This document shows positions 33,694 to 41,984 of a stretch of DNA of 51,668 nt, piece after piece. Location: NCBI GenBank assembly GCA_964425585.1, contig CAYRMG010000006.1, positions 1 through 51,668 of the forward strand, read 5' to 3'. The first letter of the stretch is position 1; each line of letters begins with the position of its first letter. Made by a program: the position numbers and the translations under genes. The notes beneath the pieces were generated by a model. The model was not told the origin of the DNA and searched no databases. It worked only from the letters and a program-made list of their open reading frames with translations. Source of the stretch: Aquifex sp964425585. GTDB taxonomy: Bacteria > Aquificota > Aquificia > Aquificales > Aquificaceae.

Positions 33694-34544
33694 TGGAAAG
33701 AATAAAGACTTATGCGGAACTCGTTAAGTTTGAACACACCGTATTTGCCCTTCCCTTTGCCCTTGCAAGCGTTTTAATCCTTACGGAAAGTTTTCCATCA
33801 TTCTGGAAACTTTTCTGGATTGTTGTAGCCCTTGTGAGTGCACGAACGGTCGGAATGGCTTTAAACAGGCTGATTGATGAGCCTTACGATAGATTAAATC
33901 CCAGAACAAAAAACTGGCCTCTCGTAAAGGGCGAAGTATCAAGAGAAGAGGTGAGAAGAATAATCCTTATAGGAAGCCTTGTGTTTATGTTTTCCGCTTT
34001 TATGCTTAACTTCCTCGCTTTCCTTCTTTCTCCGATTGTTCTCTTCCTTCTGTGGTTCTACCCTCAGGCAAAAAGGTTAACCTATTACCCTCACCTCGTT
34101 CTCGGACTTGTATATTTTCTTATTCCGATTGCGGTTGACGTTGCCCTAAATGAAAGAATTTCCTTCACCGCATTCATACTCGGCATTGCAATGGCTTTCT
34201 GGGTTGCGGGTTTTGACGTTCTTTACGCCCTTCAGGATTATGAGTTTGACAAAAAAGTAGGTCTGAAGTCTATTCCCGTAAAGTTCGGAATAGAAAAGGC
34301 TATACAGTTTGCAAGAATTTTCCATGGGATAACCTTTTTCTCCCTTCTTATTCTCGGCTTATACCACGAAAGGCTCGGTTTTTTATACTTCCTCGGCCTT
34401 ATTTTAATAGCTCTCTTTCTCGTTTACGAACATAGCCTTATAAAGCCCTATGACCTTTCAAAAATAAACAAGGCTTTCTTTACCGTAAACGGGTGGATAA
34501 GCGTGGTTTTCTTCCTCGTAGTCCTTCTGGATTACTATATTTAA
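33693..34544 (+). CDS. UbiA-family polyprenyltransferase
   Basis: 283 residues and 8-9 membrane segments. The first Asp motif is NRLIDEPYDRLNPRTKNW near residue 58 and the second is DVLYALQDYEFDKKVGLKSI near residue 180; both bind prenyl pyrophosphate through Mg2+. It attaches a polyprenyl tail to an aromatic ring in quinone synthesis. The Aquificales make menaquinone-type quinones, so a futalosine-pathway enzyme (MqnP-like) is a better guess than ubiquinone UbiA; this is inference. Start ATG 33693 overlaps the mraY stop; ATG at 33690 is an alternative. Confidence 0.85.
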   Translation: MERIKTYAELVKFEHTVFALPFALASVLILTESFPSFWKLFWIVVALVSARTVGMALNRLIDEPYDRLNPRTKNWPLVKGEVSREEVRRIILIGSLVFMFSAFMLNFLAFLLSPIVLFLLWFYPQAKRLTYYPHLVLGLVYFLIPIAVDVALNERISFTAFILGIAMAFWVAGFDVLYALQDYEFDKKVGLKSIPVKFGIEKAIQFARIFHGITFFSLLILGLYHERLGFLYFLGLILIALFLVYEHSLIKPYDLSKINKAFFTVNGWISVVFFLVVLLDYYI

Positions 34545-34546
34545 AT

Positions 34547-35728
34547 ATGACTCCCGAGGAACAGCTAAAGCTTATAAAGGAAGGAACGGTTGAGATAATA
34601 GAGGAAGAAGAACTCCTTAAGAAGCTTAAAGAGGGAAGACCCTTAAGAATCAAAGCGGGATTTGACCCCACCGCTCCGGACCTTCACCTCGGACACGTTG
34701 TTTTACTCCAGAAACTCAGACAGTTTCAGCAACTCGGCCACGAGGTTTACTTCATCATAGGTGATTTTACCGCCATGATAGGAGACCCCACCGGAAGAAA
34801 GGAGACGAGACCTCCACTTTCAAGGGAGCAGGTTCTTGAGAATGCAAAGACATACGAGCATCAGGTTTTTAAGGTTTTAATTCCCGAAAAGACCACGATA
34901 GTTTTTAACTCAAGTTGGCTTGAAGATTTGGGAACAAGGGGAATTATAGAACTGTGTGCCAAATACACCGTTGCGAGAATGCTTGAAAGGGAAGATTTTT
35001 CAAAGCGCTTCAAAGAGGGCATACCCATATATATACACGAGTTTATATACCCCCTCCTTCAGGCTTACGACTCGGTAGCTATAAAGGCGGATGTGGAGCT
35101 CGGGGGAACAGACCAGAAGTTTAACCTCCTCATAGGTAGGGATATACAAAGGGAATACGGACAAGAACCCCAGGTATGTATAACCCTTCCCCTCCTTGTA
35201 GGACTTGACGGCGTAAAGAAGATGTCAAAATCCTACGGGAATTACGTGGGAATAACGGAAGAGCCGAAAACGATGTTTTCAAAAATCATGTCAATACCCG
35301 ATGAGATAATGTGGGATTGGTTCTTACTCCTTACAGACTATACGAAGGAGGAAATAGAAAAATTTAAAAAAGAATTGCACCCTATGGAGGCAAAAAAGCT
35401 CCTTGCATACACCATAGTAAAGCGCTTTCACTCGGAGAGGGATGCAAAAGAGGCAAAGGAGTGGTGGGAAAAAACCTTCTCCCAGAGGGAGTTTCCCGAA
35501 GATGCTCCCGTTGTTAAGCTCTCCGAAGAAAAGCTAAAGGCGGCGGACTTTCTCCTGAAAATAGGAGGAGCAAGCTCAAAAAACGAGGCAAAGCGCATAA
35601 TTCAGGGAGGAGGCTTGAAGATAAACGGAGAGAAGATAACAAACCCCCAAGAAGAAATAGAGATAAAAGGAGAGCTTAAGGTAAAGGTGGGAAAGAAGAA
35701 GTTCTTCAGGGTTATTAAGGAGGCATAG
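34547..35728 (+). CDS. tyrS: Tyrosyl-tRNA synthetase
   Basis: 393 residues, of the TyrS-2 (TyrZ-like) branch. It has the class I HIGH variant HLGHVVLLQKL near residue 46, GDFTAMIGDPTGRK near residue 72, KMSKSYGNYVGI near residue 225, and a C-terminal S4 RNA-binding domain (about 330-393) with LLKIGGASSKNEAKRIIQGG. It charges tRNA-Tyr. ATG 34547 has no Shine-Dalgarno; a TATATT hexamer (34536-34541), inside the last codons of the previous gene, ends 5 nt before it. Confidence 0.97.
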   Translation: MTPEEQLKLIKEGTVEIIEEEELLKKLKEGRPLRIKAGFDPTAPDLHLGHVVLLQKLRQFQQLGHEVYFIIGDFTAMIGDPTGRKETRPPLSREQVLENAKTYEHQVFKVLIPEKTTIVFNSSWLEDLGTRGIIELCAKYTVARMLEREDFSKRFKEGIPIYIHEFIYPLLQAYDSVAIKADVELGGTDQKFNLLIGRDIQREYGQEPQVCITLPLLVGLDGVKKMSKSYGNYVGITEEPKTMFSKIMSIPDEIMWDWFLLLTDYTKEEIEKFKKELHPMEAKKLLAYTIVKRFHSERDAKEAKEWWEKTFSQREFPEDAPVVKLSEEKLKAADFLLKIGGASSKNEAKRIIQGGGLKINGEKITNPQEEIEIKGELKVKVGKKKFFRVIKEA

Positions 35729-35730
35729 GT

Positions 35731-35886
35731 ATGAAGGGAGAAGCACTTCTTTTTATGCTCTTTTCTTGGATGTTGATATGCTCCCTTTCGGTATTCTGCT
35801 TTACACTGCTCTTCACACACCCCGAGGCAAAGAAAAAGGTGGAAAGAAAAGAAAGCTTTTACGAGGAACATGAAGAGATAACTTAA
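35731..35886 (+). CDS. Small single-pass membrane protein, 51 residues
   Basis: An ATG with AAGGAGG seven bases before it opens 51 codons. Residues 5-28 form one hydrophobic segment (LFMLFSWMLICSLSVFCFTL) with two Cys, followed by a charged Lys/Glu tail ending EEHEEIT. Similar short proteins accompany transporters or respiratory enzymes in other bacteria, but no such partner is near. The Shine-Dalgarno site and 2-bp distance from tyrS support reality. Its TAA stop is the first half of a -10-like hexamer for proS. Confidence 0.7.
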   Translation: MKGEALLFMLFSWMLICSLSVFCFTLLFTHPEAKKKVERKESFYEEHEEIT

Positions 35887-35889
35887 AAT
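35884..35889 (+). promoter_or_regulatory. Candidate -10 element for proS, beginning with the upstream stop codon
   Basis: TAAAAT ends 6 nt before the proS ATG at 35896. Its first three bases are the stop codon of the 51-residue gene. No Shine-Dalgarno precedes proS. Confidence 0.45.
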
Positions 35890-35895
35890 ATTTTC

Positions 35896-37608
35896 ATGCG
35901 CTGGAGCAGATACTTCTTATACACCGAGAAGGAAGAACCGAAAGAAGCGGAAGCACCTTCCCATAGATTACTCCTCAAAGCGGGTTTTATAAAACAGGTT
36001 TCCGCGGGTATATACGAACTCCTTCCTCCCGCTTATAAGGTTCTCAAGAAGGTTGAAAACATAGTAAGGAAAGAGATGGACAGAAGCGGAGCTCAGGAAC
36101 TTCTTCTTACCGTCCTCAATCCGAAAGAGCTATGGGAGGAAACGGGAAGGTGGGAAAGCTACGGAGATGAATTATTTAAGCTAAAAGATAGAAACGGAAG
36201 GGAATACTGTCTCGGCCCGACCCATGAGGAAGAGATAACGGACCTCGTCAGGAAGGTTGTTCGTTCCTACAGACAGCTTCCTTTAATCCTTTACCAGATA
36301 CAGGTAAAGTTCAGGGATGAAAAAAGACCGAGATTCGGACTGATAAGGGCAAGGGAGTTCATAATGAAAGATGCATACTCCTTTGATACAGACGAGATGG
36401 CAGCGATGATTTCATACGAAACGATGAAGTTCGCATACCAAAGAATATTCAATAAACTCAGGCTAAACGTAATAATGGCGGAGGCGGACGTAGGACAGAT
36501 AGGAGGAACAATGTCCCACGAGTTTATAGCCTTCACCGATTACGGAGAAGCAAAAGTAGCCTACTGTGAAAACTGCGGGTATGCCGCGAACGCGGAGATA
36601 GTAAGCCTACCAAAGCCAAAAGAGGAGGAGGAAGAAGAAAAACCGCTTCAAAAGGTTCACACGCCTAACGTCCATACAATTGAAGAGCTTGCGAATTTCC
36701 TAAATGTTCCCCCTTCAAAAATAATGAAAGCGGTGCTCTATATGGTAAACGGGAAAGAACCCCTCCTCGTTCTCATAAGGGGTGACAGGGAAATAGACGA
36801 AAACAAGCTTGAAAAGGTTCTTAAAACGGATAACTTCAGGCTTGCCACGGACGAAGAAGTTGAGAAGCTTCTGGGAACAAAAAAAGGCTTCATAGGGATA
36901 TTCAACCTACCTGAAGACATAAAAGTCCTTTGGGATAACTCCCTATACGGCGTTAAGAACCTTGTGGTAGCACTCAATGAACCCGATTGGCACTACGTAA
37001 ATGTAAATCCCGGAAGGGACTTTGAATACGGTGAATTTGTTGATGTCGCTCAGGTGAGGGAAGGAGACCCTTGTCCCAAGTGCAATTCCCCCCTTAAGGT
37101 AAGAAGAGGGCTTGAGCTCGGGCATATATTCCTTCTCGGAACCAGGTATTCCGAACCCATGAAAGCTTACTTCACCGACAGGGACGGAAAGGAAAAGCCC
37201 ATCGTAATGGGATGCTACGGAATCGGAATATCCAGAATTCTTTCAGCACTCGTTGAGCAGTATCACGACGAGAAAGGTATAAAGTGGCCTACGCCCGTCG
37301 CACCCTTTGAGCTGGACGTTATACTCCTGAATACGAAAGACGAAGAAATGAAACAGGTTGCGGAAAAGCTATACCTTGAGGCAGAAGAAAAATCAATAGA
37401 TGTAATATACGACGACAGGGAAGAAAGCCCGGGGTTTAAGTTTGCGGATGCGGACCTTGTCGGTTTTCCCTACAGGATAGTGGTAGGAAAGAAGGTAAAG
37501 GAAGGAAAGGTGGAAGTCCAAAGCAGACATACGGGAGAAAAATGGGACCTTCCCATAGATGAAGCCATTAACTTTGTGAAGGAGAAGATTGAGGAGGACA
37601 AAAAGTGA
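35896..37608 (+). CDS. proS: Prolyl-tRNA synthetase, bacterial type
   Basis: 570 residues. Class II synthetase with motif 2 in VKFRDEKRPRFGLIRAREFIMKDAYSFD split around residues 138-160, an inserted editing domain (about 225-400) between motifs 2 and 3, and motif 3 GCYGIGISRILSALVEQ near residue 440, followed by the anticodon-binding domain (about 470-570). The editing insert marks the bacterial form. It charges tRNA-Pro; a tRNA-Pro gene lies at 51595. The stop overlaps the ridA start (GTGA). Confidence 0.97.
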   Translation: MRWSRYFLYTEKEEPKEAEAPSHRLLLKAGFIKQVSAGIYELLPPAYKVLKKVENIVRKEMDRSGAQELLLTVLNPKELWEETGRWESYGDELFKLKDRNGREYCLGPTHEEEITDLVRKVVRSYRQLPLILYQIQVKFRDEKRPRFGLIRAREFIMKDAYSFDTDEMAAMISYETMKFAYQRIFNKLRLNVIMAEADVGQIGGTMSHEFIAFTDYGEAKVAYCENCGYAANAEIVSLPKPKEEEEEEKPLQKVHTPNVHTIEELANFLNVPPSKIMKAVLYMVNGKEPLLVLIRGDREIDENKLEKVLKTDNFRLATDEEVEKLLGTKKGFIGIFNLPEDIKVLWDNSLYGVKNLVVALNEPDWHYVNVNPGRDFEYGEFVDVAQVREGDPCPKCNSPLKVRRGLELGHIFLLGTRYSEPMKAYFTDRDGKEKPIVMGCYGIGISRILSALVEQYHDEKGIKWPTPVAPFELDVILLNTKDEEMKQVAEKLYLEAEEKSIDVIYDDREESPGFKFADADLVGFPYRIVVGKKVKEGKVEVQSRHTGEKWDLPIDEAINFVKEKIEEDKK

Positions 37609-37985
37609 GGGAAATAAGAACCGAGGGGGCTCCCGCTCCCGTCGGGCCCTACTCCCAAGCGGTTGAGGTAAACGGGTTTATATTCCTTTCGGGGCAGATA
37701 GGCATAGAACCGAAAAGCGGAAAGTTGAGGGAGGGCTTCAAAGCCCAGGTTGAACAGATATTTAAAAACATTGACGCTATACTGAAAGAAGCGGGAATTT
37801 CAAAAGGAAATATAGTTAAGGTTAGTATTTACCTGACCGATGTAGGTAAATTTAAAGAGCTTAATGAAATTTACGAAGAATACTTTAAGGATGTGAAAGT
37901 TAAACCCGCAAGGGTTACGGTAGGTGTGAAAGAGCTTCCCCTGGGTGCGGAAGTGGAAATAGAAGTGGTAGCGGTCAGGAAGTAA
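37605..37985 (+). CDS. ridA: RidA/YjgF family enamine/imine deaminase
   Basis: 126 residues. RidA hydrolyses reactive enamine/imine intermediates such as 2-aminoacrylate made by PLP enzymes. The signature GPYSQAVEVNGFIFLSGQIG starts near residue 13; EAGISKGNIVKVSIYLTD follows, and the C-terminal VKPARVTVGVKELPLGAEVEIE has the catalytic Arg. The start is GTG at 37605, overlapping the proS stop; GGAGG lies upstream within proS. Confidence 0.95.
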   Translation: MREIRTEGAPAPVGPYSQAVEVNGFIFLSGQIGIEPKSGKLREGFKAQVEQIFKNIDAILKEAGISKGNIVKVSIYLTDVGKFKELNEIYEEYFKDVKVKPARVTVGVKELPLGAEVEIEVVAVRK

Positions 37986-37995
37986 ATTTTTAAAA

Positions 37996-39399
37996 ATGCA
38001 GTTTCACGAAAAATTACCCTGTGATGAATCCGCAGAAAGGGCAATCCTCGGAAGTGTAATCGTTGACCCCGATAACCTTTCTACTGTCCTTGAAAAGCTG
38101 AGAGAAGATGACTTTTGTAATGAAGACCACAAAATTCTTTTTTCCCTTATACTTGACCTTTGGCATGAGCACGGCAATAAGTGGGACGTCGTAATCCTGA
38201 ATGATTACATAAGAAAGAAAAACCTTGAGACGAGACTGCCCCCCGACTGGATAGATGAGCTTATGGACGAAGCTGTAGGTCCCGAGACGCTGGAACAGGT
38301 CTGCCAGATAGTTAAGGAAAAATCCGCAAGAAGGTCAATAATAGAGCTCGGCATAGAACTGATACACAAAGCGAGAGAGGTAAGCGATTTTTACACACTC
38401 ATAGAAGACGCCCAGATGAAGATATTTAACATAGCGGAAGGGGCTACACCCACCCAGTTTTACCACGTAAAGGAAGTAGCGGAAAAGGTAATAGAGCTTA
38501 TAGATAAATTCAAGAACTCCGAAAGGGTCGTTACGGGAATCTCTTCCGGATTCATAGAGCTTGATATAAGAACCACCGGATTTCATCCCGGAGACCTAAT
38601 AATTCTTGCGGCAAGGCCGGGTATGGGAAAGACAGCCTTTATGCTTTCCGTAGCTTACAATATAGCAAGCCAGGAAGATAAACCCGTTGCCATCTTCTCC
38701 CTTGAAATGAGTAAGGAACAGCTTGTTATGAGATTGCTTTCTCTGATTTCCGAAATACCGCTTTTCAAAATAAGAAGCGGAACCATATCGGAAGACGAGA
38801 TGAAGAAGCTTGAAGCTGCAGCCCTTGAACTTTCTAAATACGATATATACCTTGACGATACACCCGCCCTCACAACAACAGACCTGAGAATAAGGGCAAG
38901 AAAACTGAAAAAGGAAAAGGAGGTTGAGTTTATAGCCGTTGATTACCTCCAGCTTCTCAGACCTCCCGTAAGGAAACAATCAAGACAGGAGGAAGTTGCG
39001 GAAGTATCAAGAAACCTAAAAGCCCTCGCAAAAGAACTTAATATCCCCGTTATGGCGCTTGCCCAGCTTTCCCGTGAGGTTGAAAAAAGAAGCGACAAAA
39101 GACCCCAGCTTGCAGACCTAAGGGAATCGGGACAGATAGAGCAGGATGCTGACCTCATTCTTTTTCTTCACAGACCCGATTACTACAAAAAGAAACCATC
39201 ACCGGAGGAGCAGGGAATAGCGGAGCTCATAATAGCCAAGCAAAGACAGGGTCCCACGGACATAATAAAGCTTGCATTCGTCAAGGAATTTACAAAATTC
39301 TCAAACCTTGAGGTAGATGAAACGGAAAAAGAAGAAGAGGACATATCCGAAATACTTGATACTCAAGAGGAAGAAGAAGAGCTTGATATTGACTTTTGA
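37996..39399 (+). CDS. dnaB: Replicative DNA helicase
   Basis: 467 residues, a RecA-fold hexameric helicase that opens the replication fork. The N-terminal DnaB domain (about 8-110) begins PCDESAERAILGSVIVDPD. The helicase domain has Walker A ARPGMGKTAFMLSVAYNIA near residue 212, Walker B EFIAVDYLQLL near 313, and QLSREVEKRSDKRPQLADLR near 358. The C-terminus is very acidic (EEEDISEILDTQEEEEELD). No intein. The last codons hold the -35 element of tRNA-Asn. Confidence 0.97.
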   Translation: MQFHEKLPCDESAERAILGSVIVDPDNLSTVLEKLREDDFCNEDHKILFSLILDLWHEHGNKWDVVILNDYIRKKNLETRLPPDWIDELMDEAVGPETLEQVCQIVKEKSARRSIIELGIELIHKAREVSDFYTLIEDAQMKIFNIAEGATPTQFYHVKEVAEKVIELIDKFKNSERVVTGISSGFIELDIRTTGFHPGDLIILAARPGMGKTAFMLSVAYNIASQEDKPVAIFSLEMSKEQLVMRLLSLISEIPLFKIRSGTISEDEMKKLEAAALELSKYDIYLDDTPALTTTDLRIRARKLKKEKEVEFIAVDYLQLLRPPVRKQSRQEEVAEVSRNLKALAKELNIPVMALAQLSREVEKRSDKRPQLADLRESGQIEQDADLILFLHRPDYYKKKPSPEEQGIAELIIAKQRQGPTDIIKLAFVKEFTKFSNLEVDETEKEEEDISEILDTQEEEEELDIDF

Positions 39400-39417
39400 A
39401 AACGGAACGACTATAAT
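39389..39417 (+). promoter_or_regulatory. Sigma-70-type promoter of tRNA-Asn
   Basis: TTGACT (39389-39394), 17-bp spacer, TATAAT (39412-39417); the tRNA begins 12 nt later. The -35 box lies within the last codons of dnaB. Confidence 0.8.
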
Positions 39418-39429
39418 ATTTGTTCGGTA

Positions 39430-39505
39430 TCCGGGGTAGCTCAATCGGCAGAGCGGGTGGCTGTTAACCACCTGGTTGGGGGTTCGAGTCCCTCCCCCGG
39501 AGCCA
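39430..39505 (+). tRNA. tRNA-Asn (anticodon GUU)
   Basis: 76 nt. Acceptor stem TCCGGGG/CCCCGGA, anticodon arm GGTGG-CTGTTAA-CCACC giving GUU, T arm GGGGG-TTCGAGT-CCCTC, discriminator G39502 and an encoded CCA at 39503-39505. It has its own consensus promoter. Confidence 0.98.
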
Positions 39506-39570
39506 TTTCCCCTAAATAAAAATTCCGTTTTAAGGAAGATTTATAGCAGGAGGGGGTTAAATTTATTGAT

Positions 39571-39891
39571 ATGAAAGTTAAGGAGCTTTCGGAAAAGCAA
39601 AAGGAGTTTCTAAAAAACGTTTTTGAGATTTCCGAACTTCCCGAAGAAAAGGAACTGAAAGAGTTTCTTGAAGAAAAGGGATGTAAGCTTTACGAATGTA
39701 AGGGTTGCGGAAAGCTTATATTTCACGATAATTACGAGTTCTGGAACTTAACCGATTGTTGCGATGATAACTCCAAGCTGGTTGAAGACGGAGTTTTATG
39801 CGAAGTGTGTTATGCAAGAACTCCCGAGAATTTAAAGGACTGGATATTCTTCCGACCTACATGGTATCAAAGGGTTGATTTTGAAAAGTAA
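39571..39891 (+). CDS. Small protein with Cys-rich putative zinc site
   Basis: 106 residues, family not recognised. A helical acidic first third, then KLYECKGCGKLIFH (CxxC), LTDCCDDN and VLCEVCYART (CxxC), spaced like a zinc ribbon with an extra Cys pair. C-terminus Trp-rich (DWIFFRPTWYQR). A nucleic-acid or metal-binding role is possible but unproven. AGGAGGGGG lies 14 bases before the ATG, rather far; TTAAATT lies between. Its stop overlaps the next start (TAATG). Confidence 0.65.
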   Translation: MKVKELSEKQKEFLKNVFEISELPEEKELKEFLEEKGCKLYECKGCGKLIFHDNYEFWNLTDCCDDNSKLVEDGVLCEVCYARTPENLKDWIFFRPTWYQRVDFEK

Positions 39892-40331
39892 TGCCTTCTT
39901 TCAAGGATATTGAAGAAGTAAGGGAATTTATCAAAAAGACGGATAAAGATACCGCCGTTTACGTCGGTTGTGATTCAAGGCAATTGAGGGATAAAACGGT
40001 ATTCGTCACGGTAATAGTTGTTCACCTAAGTTCTAAACACGGGGCTAAGGTCTTCTGGAAGGTAGATAAAACCAAGAAGATAATCTCCCTCAGGCAGAGA
40101 CTTATGGAAGAGGTAAACAGAGCCGTTTATCACGCTCTTTTGATTTCGGACGTAATTGAGGAAAGACACTTTGAGGTTCACCTTGATATAAATCCGGACG
40201 AAAATACAGCTTCAAGCGTAATAGTTAAGGAAGCGGTCGGATACGTCCTCGCTCAAGGTCTAAAACCCGTCCTAAAACCCGATGCGATAGCTGCATCCTG
40301 TGCAGCGGACTATATAACCGAAAAGTATTAA
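39891..40331 (+). CDS. DUF458 / YkuK-type RNase H-like protein
   Basis: 146 residues. Visible marks: AVYVGCDSRQLRDKTVFVTVIVV near residue 22, a first strand with Asp as in RNase H folds, then VHLDINPDENTASSVIVKEAVGYV near residue 99 and DAIAASCAADYI at the end. DUF458 proteins are predicted RNase H-like nucleases without established target. It is coupled to the zinc-site gene by TAATG. Its stop is in TTAA (40328-40331), which is also the stop of mtnB on the other strand. Confidence 0.8.
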   Translation: MPSFKDIEEVREFIKKTDKDTAVYVGCDSRQLRDKTVFVTVIVVHLSSKHGAKVFWKVDKTKKIISLRQRLMEEVNRAVYHALLISDVIEERHFEVHLDINPDENTASSVIVKEAVGYVLAQGLKPVLKPDAIAASCAADYITEKY

Positions 40332-40954
40332 AGCTTTTTCAATAAGGATAGTTTTATTTCACAATCAAAGATAAACTCAAGGGCTTCCGTATGGATGAGG
40401 GCTTCGCGCATGTTTCTTCCCCAGGTATAAAGTCCGTGTCCTTCTATCAGAAATCCGTATCTATCCTCCGAGTTTTTAAAGAACTCCTCCACTTTCTCCG
40501 AAAGTCTCTTAATGTTCTGGTCGTTGGGAAATATGGGAATTCTTATTTTTGCCTCATGGGTATGAATATCGGGAAAGGCTTTGAGAAGTTCGTAATCTTC
40601 AAGCTCAACAAATTCCTTAAAAACCATGGATATCACCGTTGCATTGGGAGAATGGGTATGAACTACCGCATTAACCTCGGGAAAGAGCCTGTATACCGCT
40701 ATGTGGAGAAGTGTTTCCGCGGAAGGTTTTCCCTCTCCGACGGGATTTCCGTCCATATCAACAAGAAGCACATCATAAGGGGTTAGCTTACCTTTATGCT
40801 TTCCCGAGCTCGTTATGGCTATAAACTCTTCGTTAATCTTTACGGAAATATTTCCGCTCGTTGCGGGAACCCATCCTTTTCCGTGCAGTTCTCTTCCCGC
40901 TTCTATTATCTCCTCTACCGCTTGCGAAAACTTATTTATGAGTTCTTGATTCAT
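40328..40954 (-). CDS. mtnB: Methylthioribulose-1-phosphate dehydratase
   Basis: 208 residues, class II aldolase fold. Sequence: WVPATSGNISVKINEEFIAI near residue 27, the zinc His pair in AVVHTHSPNATVIS near residue 97, a second His in FLIEGHGLYTWG near residue 173. MtnB dehydrates methylthioribulose-1-phosphate in methionine salvage. It ends a four-gene operon with mtnD, mtnC and a cupin; it overlaps the cupin gene by ATGA. Alone, fuculose aldolase would be an alternative, but the neighbours decide. Confidence 0.93.
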   Translation of the reverse strand: MNQELINKFSQAVEEIIEAGRELHGKGWVPATSGNISVKINEEFIAITSSGKHKGKLTPYDVLLVDMDGNPVGEGKPSAETLLHIAVYRLFPEVNAVVHTHSPNATVISMVFKEFVELEDYELLKAFPDIHTHEAKIRIPIFPNDQNIKRLSEKVEEFFKNSEDRYGFLIEGHGLYTWGRNMREALIHTEALEFIFDCEIKLSLLKKL

Positions 40955-41316
40955 ATCTCTACCTTCACGCTATCCTTTCCGTCGTATTTAGGGGAGAACA
41001 CAGCAAGAATAACGGATACATCGGCGGTATTCCTATAGAAGTGAACCGCTTTTTTGGGAATAAATGCAACATCTCCCTCCTTTAGTTTTTCAACTCTTCC
41101 ATCAAGGTATAACTCACCCGCACCTTTGATAACTACAAATGTAAGGTCGTGTTCCGCGTGGTAATGGGGTTTTTCCGATGTCCTTATAAATACAAGAAGC
41201 TGGGTTATATTTTCCGTTTCGTTCAGCTTTACCGCTTCAATTTCCTTCACATTTTTTGATTTTTCCTCTATTAATTCATCAAGAACCTGAATCAGGGAAG
41301 GAGAAAAAACCTTCAT
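40951..41316 (-). CDS. Cupin-domain protein within the methionine salvage operon
   Basis: 121 residues, a single cupin. Metal-binding marks are KPHYHAEHDLTFVVIKGAGE near residue 50 (His-x-His and a further His/Asp) and AFIPKKAVHFYRNTAD near residue 88 with the last His. It is not mtnD, which is a separate and longer cupin in the same operon. The role is not established; it overlaps mtnC and mtnB by 4 bp on each side, indicating tight co-expression with salvage. Confidence 0.8.
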   Translation of the reverse strand: MKVFSPSLIQVLDELIEEKSKNVKEIEAVKLNETENITQLLVFIRTSEKPHYHAEHDLTFVVIKGAGELYLDGRVEKLKEGDVAFIPKKAVHFYRNTADVSVILAVFSPKYDGKDSVKVEI

Positions 41317-41984
41317 ATCTTCAACTCCTCAAAACTTCTTATCTGTTCAAACTCGGAAGAGGGCTCAACCCCTTCCCTTACAGCCTGAAAAACCTTTATT
41401 CCCGCTTCCTCTGCAGCTTTTAGCTCCTCGGGATTGTCGGATATAAACATGACCTCTTCGGGCTTTAGATTTATATCCTTGAGGATTCTCCTGTAGGATT
41501 GGGATTCCTTCTTACTTCCTATTCTCGTATCAAAAAATCCGCTGAACATATCCAGAATGTTCCCGTAATTTGTGTGGGAAAAAAAGAGTTTTTGGGCTTT
41601 TACAGAACCGGAAGAGTAAATATAAACGGGAATTCCCTTCTCCTTCCACTTTTTTATCTTCTCGTAGGCATCTCGGTAAAGGGGAGCCACAAGTTCACCC
41701 TTTTTAAAACCTTCTTCCCATATGTATCCCTGAAGCTCCTTGAGGGGTGTTATCTTCTTATCCTCATCTATCCATTTTTTAAAGGTCTCTATAGCCTCTT
41801 CAAGACTTAATTTTTTTCCGAGAATACTTTCGGTCTCTTCAATAATTCTTTTTATCTCTGGTTTTTCCCAGTTTTCCCTGAGAAATTTCTCCAGCCTTTC
41901 CTTTGAGTATGGAAACATAACTTCTTTTACAAAAGAAAGGGGAGCTATGGTTCCCTCTATATCAAGAATCACCCCTTTAACCAT
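41313..41984 (-). CDS. mtnC: Enolase-phosphatase E1
   Basis: 223 residues, a HAD-family enzyme that both enolises and dephosphorylates the diketone phosphate to acireductone. The nucleophile motif GVILDIEGTIAPLSFVKEV (residues 4-22) with Asp8 and the family's DIEGT is diagnostic; YIYSSGSVKAQKLFF near 121 and MFISDNPEELKAAEEAG near 178 complete the HAD motifs. Its product is the substrate of MtnD, which overlaps it by 8 bp. Confidence 0.96.
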   Translation of the reverse strand: MVKGVILDIEGTIAPLSFVKEVMFPYSKERLEKFLRENWEKPEIKRIIEETESILGKKLSLEEAIETFKKWIDEDKKITPLKELQGYIWEEGFKKGELVAPLYRDAYEKIKKWKEKGIPVYIYSSGSVKAQKLFFSHTNYGNILDMFSGFFDTRIGSKKESQSYRRILKDINLKPEEVMFISDNPEELKAAEEAGIKVFQAVREGVEPSSEFEQIRSFEELKI

